DNA of 12,290 nt, from positions 1 to 12,290 of the forward strand of contig JASHSD010000600.1 of NCBI GenBank assembly GCA_030036985.1, given 5' to 3'. Every line of letters starts with the position of its first letter. Position 1 is the stretch's first letter. Shown here piece after piece: positions 6,382-12,290 of this stretch. This DNA comes from Bryobacteraceae bacterium (GTDB lineage Bacteria; Acidobacteriota; Terriglobia; Bryobacterales; Bryobacteraceae). The notes beneath the pieces were generated by a model, which worked only from the letters and a program-made list of their open reading frames with translations, made no database searches and had not been told where the DNA came from. The position numbers and the translations under genes are program-made.

Positions 6382-6403
6382 GTGCCCGCACGAGTGCGGG
6401 CAC
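6382..6403. repeat. Perfect 10-bp-stem hairpin after the DUF2254 gene
   Basis: GTGCCCGCAC (6382-6391) and GTGCGGGCAC (6394-6403) are exact reverse complements separated by GA. It begins six bases after the stop codon of the DUF2254 gene and abuts a second hairpin. It probably shields or ends both convergent transcripts. Confidence 0.55.
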
Positions 6404-6426
6404 GGCAGACCGAAGTCTGCGCCACG
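6403..6426. terminator. Palindromic repeat unit B, possible terminator between convergent genes
   Basis: GCAGAC (6405-6410), loop CGAA, GTCTGC (6415-6420); on the minus strand this reads as a C(UUCG)G tetraloop hairpin. A T-rich stretch (TTCTTTCTTTTG, about 6431-6444) follows on the plus strand after a short gap, so it could end the DUF2254 transcript. The flanks CGGCA and TGCGCCACG match the unit at 4998-5023. Confidence 0.45.
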
Positions 6427-8403
6427 CTAAATTCTTTCTTTTGTTTGAGTTTTGTATGGTTGCTTTAAGTATTGCGCGATCACGTCCTGCGCGCCTTGGG
6501 TATTGTCCCGCGTCCTCTGGCCCTGCTGGTATTCGTTCACCGCGCGTTCGCGCTGGCCGCTGATGTCGAAGATCTTGCCTAGATAGATATGCGCCCAGAC
6601 TTCGACCCATTTTGGGGCGAGATCGCCCCGAAGCGCCTCCCGGAATTCGTCCGCCGCGGACTGATAGCTTTGCTGCAGGAAGAAAACCTCGCCCACGCGA
6701 TAATGCGCCATCGAACTGTTCTTCTGCGTATCGAGCGCCCGTTGATATTCTTTCAGCGCTTGGGCGAACTCGCTCACCTGCACGTACTGCTCGCCCTTGC
6801 GGATCGCCACCTGCACGCGCATTTGGGGACTCATGCGCAAAACCTTGTTTCCGGGATCGATCGAGATCTTCGTCGGTTTGCCGAACGTGTCGACCGAAAA
6901 TTCCGACGACGTTCCCATCACTTCAATGGTTTTGTCCTCGGGGTTGCCGTCCGTTTCGATATGCAGATCGACCGGCATGCGGAACGTGTCGAGATCCTGT
7001 GAGATTTTGCCTTGGACGCGGAAGCCTTTCTGCGTGCGCAGTATGGTCCATTCGAGCTTGAATTCGGGGGCGCCGTTCGATTCAACCCATTGCAGGAAGA
7101 AGTAGCGCAGTTCCTGTCCCATCTCGGCTTCGCACGCTTTGCGGAAGTCTTCTGTTGCCGCGGATTTCCATGCATATTGCTGCTGAAAACCTTTAAGCGC
7201 GGCGAAGAACTTCTGGTCCCCCATGGTGGCGCGCAGCATCTGGAAAACCGCCGCGCCTTTGTCGCCGCTGAGCGCCCAGTATTCGGGTGAATAATCTTCG
7301 AGGCGCGCGGTCTGAATCATGGGCACGTTGTCGATGGTCAGAGCTGTGATGCCGATGTCTTTCATGCGCTGTTCGAGGGCCGCCGCTCCTTTCTCCTTTT
7401 CGGTCCAGAGGGCTTCGGCATAAAGCGCCATCCCGTTTTCCAGCCACATATGGTTTCGGTTGACCGGCGAAACCTGTTCTTCCCACCACTGGCGCGCGAT
7501 CTGGTTGGCCAGCACGTTCGCATTCACCTCTTTGCCGATCGACTGCGGCGAAATGAAAACGATGCCCGGCGCGGCGTACCCGTTGGCCGCTCCATCCGCC
7601 GTTTCCACCACTTTCAGGTTGGCGTAAGGCGCCGCCCCGAAAACGCTGCTGAAGTAAGTCACCATGTCGGCGGCGGCCTGTCCGTAGGCGTTCGCCATGT
7701 TCGCTTCCGGACCTCGGAACCACAGAGCTGTGGTCAGGCCATTGTTGGAGCTTTTCACCGGCTGGCTTTTCTCGACCGCGATATCGCCCGGGAAAGACGG
7801 CTTGTTGAAATCGAACGTGAACGTGGTCGAATCCGCCGCGGCGGTGTTCGATCCGGCGCCACTGCCAACCACCGTGTAGCCGATCGGCACCGTCACGCTG
7901 ATTTTGGAAGTGAAGCGATCCGAGGTGTACCCGCTGACCGGGAACCAGCGCGCCGGATAAAGGAGAAACGCAAAGTCGGGCTGGATCGCGGCGAATTTGA
8001 CGCCATAAATCGGCGAGTCTTCGTTGCCCGTCAGGTGGCCGTCATAGTTGAAGGTGAGAACGACCGGTTGAGCGGCGTTCAAAGGCTCGGGAAACGTGAC
8101 GCGCACGGTGTTGTCCTGCTGGTTGCGCGACGACTGCAGATTCTGCCCTTTGTCGTCGACAATCTTCGAGATGTTCAGAGCGTTGTTCAGCTCGAAGGTG
8201 ACGGCGTTCGTCTGGTCCGCGGGGATGAAACGCACGGCGACCTGCGCGGTCAGAGTCTGGGTGTCGGGATTGATCCGCGCATCGATCGTGTAGCTATCGA
8301 CATCGATACGCGCGCGCCTGTCCTCCTGCTGTCCCGAATCCTGCGCCAAACCCCATAAGGCTAATACCGCAATCCCGAGCGCCACAATTCCGAACTTCTT
8401 CAA
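6427..8403 (-). CDS. M1 aminopeptidase-like protein lacking the zinc site, with C-terminal TPR repeats
   Basis: A 658-residue protein with a signal peptide (residues 1-20, 'KKFGIVALGIAVLALWGLA'), so probably periplasmic. Residues about 31-450 follow the M1 metallopeptidase fold: the N-terminal beta domain ('YTIDARINPDTQTLTAQVAVRF'), then the catalytic-domain pattern ending 'DKGAAVFQMLRATMGDQKFF' and 'FFLQWVESNGAPEF'. The catalytic motif HEXXH is replaced by N300-Q-I-A-R304, and the third ligand in 'WLNEG' by 'WLENG' (N323). The GAMEN motif is degraded ('GAANG', 271-275). It is therefore likely a pseudoenzyme. Residues about 537-640 form TPR-like helices. Start is TTG 8403, which overlaps the lpxB stop codon (TTGA); there is no earlier plausible start after a signal peptide, although the frame stays open into lpxB. 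Confidence 0.82.
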   Translation of the reverse strand: MKKFGIVALGIAVLALWGLAQDSGQQEDRRARIDVDSYTIDARINPDTQTLTAQVAVRFIPADQTNAVTFELNNALNISKIVDDKGQNLQSSRNQQDNTVRVTFPEPLNAAQPVVLTFNYDGHLTGNEDSPIYGVKFAAIQPDFAFLLYPARWFPVSGYTSDRFTSKISVTVPIGYTVVGSGAGSNTAAADSTTFTFDFNKPSFPGDIAVEKSQPVKSSNNGLTTALWFRGPEANMANAYGQAAADMVTYFSSVFGAAPYANLKVVETADGAANGYAAPGIVFISPQSIGKEVNANVLANQIARQWWEEQVSPVNRNHMWLENGMALYAEALWTEKEKGAAALEQRMKDIGITALTIDNVPMIQTARLEDYSPEYWALSGDKGAAVFQMLRATMGDQKFFAALKGFQQQYAWKSAATEDFRKACEAEMGQELRYFFLQWVESNGAPEFKLEWTILRTQKGFRVQGKISQDLDTFRMPVDLHIETDGNPEDKTIEVMGTSSEFSVDTFGKPTKISIDPGNKVLRMSPQMRVQVAIRKGEQYVQVSEFAQALKEYQRALDTQKNSSMAHYRVGEVFFLQQSYQSAADEFREALRGDLAPKWVEVWAHIYLGKIFDISGQRERAVNEYQQGQRTRDNTQGAQDVIAQYLKQPYKTQTKERI

Positions 8404-9539
8404 GGCAAAACCTCCAACATCCTTTCGACTTCGTCCGCGGCCCGACCAATCGCATCGGGCCTTCCCTGCGGGATGAGCTGCGCCGCGACGCGCGCGAGCG
8501 CTTCTTTCATTTTGCCTCTTTCCTCCGCACTGTCGAGAAGGCGGGAGGCCTCGGCCGCGATTCGCTCGCCCGTCATAGCGCCCTGCATCAGTTCCGGGAC
8601 GACCTGTTTTCCGGCGATCAGATTCACCATCGAATAAAACGGCACCCTCACCAGCAGTTTGCCGATGGCCCAACTGAGCGGCGTAACCCGGTAAAACGTC
8701 ACCATCGGCGCGCCCAGCAGCGCGGCTTCCACCGTCACCGTGCCGCTGGCCGCCAGCGCGACGTCGCAGTGGGCCATGGCGTCCCAAGCTTCGCCCTCGA
8801 TCGGTTGAATGGGGCTGCCGGCCAGAGGTCCGCGGAAAAACTCCGCGCCGCAGGTGGGCGAGGCCGGCAGCACGAAGCTCAGCGGGCGATCCTTCGCGAG
8901 TATAATGGCGGCGCGCATCAGTTCCGGCAGGTGGCGGAGCGCTTCGCCGCGGCGACTACCGGGGAGCACTGCAACAAGTGGACGATCCGGGTCGAGGTTG
9001 TGTTTCCGGAAAAACTCCTCGCGGGTGAGCGCCGGACATACCCGCGTGGCCAAAGGGTGTCCTAAATACGTTACCGGTACGCCGTGCTCGCGAAAGAAGG
9101 CTTCTTCGAATGGAAAGATACACAGCAGGCGATCGATAACCCGGCGCATGGTTTTAACGCGGCCCTTACGCCACGCCCAGACCTGCGGGGCGATCAGGTA
9201 CATCACCGGAACGCCGAGGCCTTTCAGCTTCCGCGCGACGCGAAAGTGGAAGTCGGGGGAATCGGTCAGGATGGCGAGATCCGGCTTTTCCCGCGCCGCC
9301 GCCCGCACGAGTCGGCGATACCGCTGCCAGATGCGCGGCAAATGGCCGATGACTTCGACGATCCCGACCACCGAGAGATCCTCGGATCGAATGATCGGAC
9401 GCGCGCCCGCTTCGCGCAGATGCGGCCCCGCGCAGCCGAAGAAATCAATATCGGGGCGGCGGCAGCGAAGCTTCCGCACCAGTTCGGCGGCGTAGTAGTC
9501 GCCGGAGGCTTCTCCGGCGGAGACCAGAATCCGAAGCAA
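8400..9539 (-). CDS. lpxB: Lipid-A-disaccharide synthase LpxB
   Basis: LpxB joins UDP-2,3-diacylglucosamine and lipid X into the lipid A disaccharide, at the inner membrane face (GT19 family). The 379-residue product has full length and the usual landmarks: 'SAGEASGD' at 7-14, 'VGIVEVIGHLP', 'SPDFHFRVARKLK', 'VMYLIAPQVWAWRKGRVK', 'PFEEAFFREHGVPVTYLGHPL', 'LPGSRRGE', and the donor-binding region 'AASGTVTVEAALLGAPMV'. Its presence shows a diderm with lipopolysaccharide. The start is TTG 9539: an in-frame stop lies two codons upstream, and the N-terminus then fits the family. GAAGG directly abuts the TTG, so the ribosome binding site is unusually close. The downstream M1-like gene overlaps its stop codon by four bases. 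Confidence 0.95.
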   Translation of the reverse strand: MLRILVSAGEASGDYYAAELVRKLRCRRPDIDFFGCAGPHLREAGARPIIRSEDLSVVGIVEVIGHLPRIWQRYRRLVRAAAREKPDLAILTDSPDFHFRVARKLKGLGVPVMYLIAPQVWAWRKGRVKTMRRVIDRLLCIFPFEEAFFREHGVPVTYLGHPLATRVCPALTREEFFRKHNLDPDRPLVAVLPGSRRGEALRHLPELMRAAIILAKDRPLSFVLPASPTCGAEFFRGPLAGSPIQPIEGEAWDAMAHCDVALAASGTVTVEAALLGAPMVTFYRVTPLSWAIGKLLVRVPFYSMVNLIAGKQVVPELMQGAMTGERIAAEASRLLDSAEERGKMKEALARVAAQLIPQGRPDAIGRAADEVERMLEVLP

Positions 9540-9547
9540 CCTTCAGA

Positions 9548-9557
9548 GTAACGTTAC
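9548..9557. promoter_or_regulatory. Palindrome GTAACGTTAC in the divergent lpxB region
   Basis: A perfect ten-base palindrome begins nine bases upstream of the lpxB start, in the space shared with the divergent unknown gene. It is small enough to be chance, but its position would suit an operator. Confidence 0.25.
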
Positions 9558-9616
9558 ATGGATTGACGACCTCGTCTCACCGAAGGCCCGAATGGTCAAA
9601 TCCGGAATTGCGCGCT

Positions 9617-9625
9617 TGTTACAAT
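9617..9625 (+). promoter_or_regulatory. Candidate extended -10 promoter for the unknown gene
   Basis: TG-T-TACAAT (TG at 9617-9618, TACAAT at 9620-9625) fits an extended -10 element and would start RNA near 9632, about 30 bases before ATG 9662. No good -35 box is seen. If real, it makes the TTG 9563 start unlikely. Confidence 0.35.
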
Positions 9626-9661
9626 CATTGGGATTCTGCAATCATCGATCCCGCTTTGAAC

Positions 9662-10420
9662 ATGCCCTCCGAAAATGGCCGTCCCCGGACCACGGTTGAC
9701 GAAATGAGTCGACGCCTGCGTACCGAGATGACGCCGCTCGACAACAAATTCTCCTATTTCCTCGTGTTTCCGGTGGTTGAGGAGGACGTGAGGCAATACC
9801 TGCACGATCCGGTGGCCGCGCTGCCCGAAGCGGTGGTCGCGTTGTTGCCGCAGGTGGGAATTGTGCTCGCGCCTTATCTCGAGCGGGGCACGCCGAAAGG
9901 CGGCATCTCCGTTGTGTACGAAAAACCCCAGGAGCCCAGGCTGTTATTCTCCGCGCACGTAGAGGGCGGCGATTTCGCCACGCTCTTCTTCACGATCAAG
10001 GAAGAACAGGTGTCGGATTATCACTATTACCTCTACAGCGAAATTTCTTCGTTGTTGTCGCAACGGCTGCCGCAGAATGCCGTGGATATTTATCATGGAC
10101 TGCTGCGCGAGGAGCTAAGCGGGGAGGTGCACGGCGAGGTGGACGAACGAAGCTGGCACTTCAAGCAGAATCTTCTGCGGCGTCCTGTGAATGCGCGTAA
10201 AGACGGCAGGCCGTTCCGCGAGTACGCGCGGCATTCGTTCGAAGACACGATGACGCTGTACCTGCATGGCATCTGCTGCGACATCGATGTCGAGACCGGC
10301 CCGCGGCAGCTGCCCAGCCGTCATTTGCGCAAGCGCCTGGAGGCCCTGAAGGGCCTGTTTCCGCCCCCGGAAGGACACGCGGTTTTTCCGGAGGATCTGA
10401 GCCACCAGCATCAGCATTGA
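9662..10420 (+). CDS. Unrecognised soluble protein, divergent from lpxB
   Basis: I do not recognise this 252-residue protein. It has no signal peptide or membrane helix. Notable stretches are 'TPLDNKFSYFLVFPVVEEDVRQYLHDP', 'LLPQVGIVLAPYLERG', 'LFSAHVEGGDFATLFFTIKEEQVSDYHYYLYSEISSLLSQRLP', a basic 'NLLRRPVNARKDGRPFREYAR', 'YLHGICCDIDVETG', and a His-rich end ('SHQHQH'). The vicinal Cys pair and His-rich tail might bind metal, a guess only. The frame stays open back to TTG 9563, but the added 33 residues look unlike a protein N-terminus and a candidate promoter lies inside them. ATG 9704 and 9728 are other possible starts; none has a good ribosome binding site. Confidence 0.7.
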   Translation: MPSENGRPRTTVDEMSRRLRTEMTPLDNKFSYFLVFPVVEEDVRQYLHDPVAALPEAVVALLPQVGIVLAPYLERGTPKGGISVVYEKPQEPRLLFSAHVEGGDFATLFFTIKEEQVSDYHYYLYSEISSLLSQRLPQNAVDIYHGLLREELSGEVHGEVDERSWHFKQNLLRRPVNARKDGRPFREYARHSFEDTMTLYLHGICCDIDVETGPRQLPSRHLRKRLEALKGLFPPPEGHAVFPEDLSHQHQH

Positions 10421-10440
10421 CTCCTTGCGGTCGTGGCTAG
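10421..10440 (+). repeat. Intergenic repeat, partial copy 3 of the 'CCTTGCGGTCGTGGCT' family
   Basis: CCTTGCGGTCGTGGCT at 10423-10438 is identical to 3014-3029, and both are preceded by CTC-type bases and followed by AGA. It begins right after the stop codon of the unknown gene. The rest of the gap to 10494 is GC-rich with no clear hairpin terminator. Confidence 0.6.
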
Positions 10441-10494
10441 ACGGTGGCGGCTGGGTAAGACGATCCCGTAAGGCCCCGCCGCCCCGCCCGGAGT

Positions 10495-11007
10495 CTACGC
10501 GAACTTCATCCCGGCCCGTCGCACGCCTTCGGTTGTCAATCCATAAACCAGGTGAGCGCCCAGTGCCTCGATGTGTTTCGCAGGCGAGACCTCGGTGGGC
10601 GGCTTTGAAAGTCCGAATGCCGGGACTGCGACCTCATCGGCCAACAGCCAGACAGCCGCTCCGTAGAGCATTCCAGCGCCGCGAGTAATCGCGGGCGACG
10701 CTGTCGCCAGCCCGCCGTAAAGCGCGCCTACCAGCGCTCCGAACGCATAGTGAACCAGCGGCTCAGCCATCTTTTTCTTTTGCGGAGGCAGCGGCGAACC
10801 GAGCACGGATTCCGAGATCATTTCAGCTGTGAGCGCCGTCGCCGGTTCCTGTTTGGGCTGCGAGGGATTGGGCTCCGGCGATTTCGCAACCTTTTCCATA
10901 AGCGACACCGATTGGTTCATCAGCCACGATCCGGCCAAACCGCCGGTGACGCCGAGAGCCACGCCCGTCCAAATGCGTTTCTTTTTCGACCTTCTGAACA
11001 GTTTCAT
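10495..11007 (-). CDS. DUF1440 (YagU-like) membrane protein
   Basis: A 170-residue inner-membrane protein. A basic N-terminus ('FRRSKKKR') leads into a Gly-rich helix (about 12-30). A Pro/Gln/Lys linker follows. The family core comes next: 'HYAFGALVGALYGGL' (86-100), 'GMLYGAAVWLLADEVAVPAFGLS' (112-134) and 'HIEALGAHLVYGLTTEGVRR' (145-164). E. coli YagU of this family has been linked to acid resistance; the function here is unknown. Its ATG overlaps the stop codon of the upstream gene in ATGA (11007-11004), so the two are probably translated as a pair. Confidence 0.8.
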   Translation of the reverse strand: MKLFRRSKKKRIWTGVALGVTGGLAGSWLMNQSVSLMEKVAKSPEPNPSQPKQEPATALTAEMISESVLGSPLPPQKKKMAEPLVHYAFGALVGALYGGLATASPAITRGAGMLYGAAVWLLADEVAVPAFGLSKPPTEVSPAKHIEALGAHLVYGLTTEGVRRAGMKFA

Positions 11008-11378
11008 CTCGCGGTCCTCGTTTTGGGCTTTTCTTCCTTGGGTTTTTCTTCGCTCGTCTTTTCTCGCGATTCGCGGCTCAGCAGCTTGTTGAAGTTGCTC
11101 TTTTGGCCCTCGGCGGTGTGGTCCTGGTAGACCAAAGCCAAGCCATGCTCGTCGAATTTGCGGAAGAACTCATCCCAACCGATCTCCTCCAGTTTGTCGT
11201 CGTTCGCGCCGGGTTTTCCGGAAAACTCGATGCGAATCATTCCCACGTCGTCCTTACCTCCCGTGCCGCGTACGCATGCGGGTTTACCCCCACGCGCCTC
11301 GGCCCAACGTCTGATCTCCTCGTGATCGGTCGTGGTTTTCGAGAGATGTTCCTGGGCGGTTTCTTTCGAATGTGCCAT
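11004..11378 (-). CDS. Small soluble 'TDHEEIRRWAEARGGKPA' family protein
   Basis: A 124-residue soluble protein. The conserved part is 'TDHEEIRRWAEARGGKPA' (about 16-33), then 'GMIRIEFSG', 'LEEIGWDEFFRKFDEHGLALVYQD' and 'SNFNKLLSRES'. I recognise this as a widespread small family that databases often misname '1,4-alpha-glucan branching enzyme'; it has no such domain and its role is unknown. The last 25 or so residues are Lys/Glu/Pro-rich and probably disordered. The frame is open far upstream, but ATG 11378 gives the family's N-terminus and has GAGGG close ahead. It is the first gene of a pair with the DUF1440 gene and divergent from the SDR gene. Confidence 0.78.
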   Translation of the reverse strand: MAHSKETAQEHLSKTTTDHEEIRRWAEARGGKPACVRGTGGKDDVGMIRIEFSGKPGANDDKLEEIGWDEFFRKFDEHGLALVYQDHTAEGQKSNFNKLLSRESREKTSEEKPKEEKPKTRTAR

Positions 11379-11495
11379 GAACCCTCGATCAACACGTCGG
11401 TTGCCAGTGAGGAGTTGAGTCCCGCCGGGCGTCTGCGAGATCGGCACGCAGCGGCAATGCCGCACGCCGGCAACATGCCTGCACGATGCCGCGCT

Positions 11496-12290
11496 ATGAA
11501 ATCTCAGCTTGAAAACGACCCCAGGGAAATGCACCAGCAACCGCCTTTTAACGAGCCTGGGCAGAAACCGCCGGGTCTCGAAACCAAGATGCGCAACAAG
11601 CCGGATCACGGGGAGGCGTCCTATCGGGGCTATGACCGCCTTCGCGGAAAGGCAGCGCTGATCACAGGGGGCGACAGCGGAATCGGACGCGCCGTGGCCA
11701 TCGCTTTTGCGAGGGAGGGCGCCGACGTCGCCATTTCGCATCTGCCCGAGGATAGTGAAGATGCGAAGGAGACCGTCGATTGGGTGCGCAGGGCCGGCCG
11801 CAAGGTGCTGGATCGTGCCGGAGACATCCGGGATGAATCGCACTGCCGCGAACTGGTGGAAGGCACAGCTGCCGAATTCGGCCGTTTCGACATTCTTGTG
11901 AACAACGCGGCCTTTCAAAGTATGCACAAGACGATCGAGGAATTCAGTCCGGAAGAATGGGACCGTACGTTCCGCACCAATATTTATCCGATGTTTTATC
12001 TCGCGCGGGCAGCGGCTTCGCGCATGCAGCCCGGCAGCGCGATAATCAATACGGCCTCGGTACAGGCTTATGATCCCGATGGTCAGCTGCTCGCTTATTC
12101 ATCAACCAAAGGCGCGATCGTCACCTTCACGAAGGCTCTGGCCGACCTGATGAGCGAACGGGGAATCCGCGTGAACGCGGTCGCCCCCGGCCCCGTGTGG
12201 ACGCCGCTCATTCCTTCGACCTCACCGGCCGAAAAAGTCAGGAACTTCGGTTCGAAATCGCCTCTGAAAAGGCCCGCTCAGCCCGCCGAA
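11496..12290 (+). CDS. Short-chain dehydrogenase/reductase, YghA-type (cut by window end)
   Basis: The first 265 residues of an NAD(P)-dependent oxidoreductase of the long-N-terminus SDR group that includes E. coli YghA and B. subtilis general stress dehydrogenases. The N-terminal extension 'PPGLETKMRNKPDHGEASYRG' is typical of that group. The Rossmann motif is 'TGGDSGIG' (57-64), followed by 'NNAA' (136-139), catalytic Ser188, Tyr201 and Lys205 ('YSSTK'), and 'APGPVWT' (230-236). All catalytic residues are present. About 25 residues are missing past the window edge. ATG 11475 is in frame and would add seven residues; neither start has a clear ribosome binding site. The substrate is unknown. 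Confidence 0.9.
   Translation, partial: MKSQLENDPREMHQQPPFNEPGQKPPGLETKMRNKPDHGEASYRGYDRLRGKAALITGGDSGIGRAVAIAFAREGADVAISHLPEDSEDAKETVDWVRRAGRKVLDRAGDIRDESHCRELVEGTAAEFGRFDILVNNAAFQSMHKTIEEFSPEEWDRTFRTNIYPMFYLARAAASRMQPGSAIINTASVQAYDPDGQLLAYSSTKGAIVTFTKALADLMSERGIRVNAVAPGPVWTPLIPSTSPAEKVRNFGSKSPLKRPAQPAE

Noticed and set aside
7450..8358. 302-codon plus-strand frame opposite the M1-like gene
   Set aside because: Arg/Val/Gly-rich antisense shadow typical of GC-rich genes; no start signal or recognisable domain.
8404..8787. Upstream extension of the M1-like frame by 128 codons
   Set aside because: It lies wholly inside lpxB in another frame, reads as Arg/Gly-rich shadow sequence, and would place the signal peptide in mid-protein.
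11379..11474. EcfG-type stress promoter (GGAAC/GTT) ahead of the stress-like genes
   Set aside because: A GGGAC and a downstream GTT-like block can be found, but the spacing does not fit the consensus.
11379..11927. Upstream extension of the small 'EEIRRW' protein frame
   Set aside because: The extension overlaps the SDR gene on the opposite strand; the family's N-terminus begins at ATG 11378.

Overview
The window reads as ordinary chromosome from a GC-rich, diderm (lipid A-making) bacterium. The gene content (a DUF6152-type 'HHSF' secreted protein beside a large secreted 'GHWDGD' protein, a ZapA gene next to a GlmS-like SIS gene, many dispersed intergenic palindromes) suggests Acidobacteriota, perhaps the Solibacter/Bryobacter side. 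That placement is an inference from family knowledge, not a search result.

Layout. 1-1356 (+): the end of an ECF-type sigma factor, its likely zinc-finger membrane anti-sigma factor, and a secreted DUF3106-like protein, tightly packed and probably one operon. 1357-1473: an intergenic repeat copy. 1474-2865 (+): zapA (cell division), then a two-domain SIS sugar-phosphate isomerase/deaminase resembling GlmS without its glutaminase half. 2866-3197: gene-free, filled by a long imperfect inverted repeat around a second repeat. 3198-4466: a divergent pair of secreted proteins whose starts are 36 bp apart. 4521-4649 (+): a 42-residue one-helix membrane protein with a good ribosome binding site. 4650-5094: gene-free, with several palindromes. 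5095-6375 (+): a DUF2254 membrane protein. 6376-6426: hairpins between convergent genes. 8400-9539 and 6427-8403 (-): lpxB, then an M1-aminopeptidase-like protein that has lost its zinc-binding residues and carries a TPR tail. The two genes overlap by four bases (TTGA), so they are probably translationally coupled. 9662-10420 (+): an unrecognised acidobacterial-looking protein. 10495-11378 (-): a small 'TDHEEIRRW' protein and a DUF1440 (YagU-like) membrane protein joined by an ATGA overlap. 11496-end (+): a YghA-type short-chain dehydrogenase cut by the window edge. The last three look like a stress-response group.

The most notable items are the apparently dead M1 peptidase coupled to lpxB, and a set of related intergenic repeats. 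The repeats include hairpins with C(UUCG)G tetraloops, palindromes that keep constant flanks around different stems, and a core element present in at least three places. No CRISPR array, rRNA, tRNA, prophage or insertion sequence with a transposase was seen.
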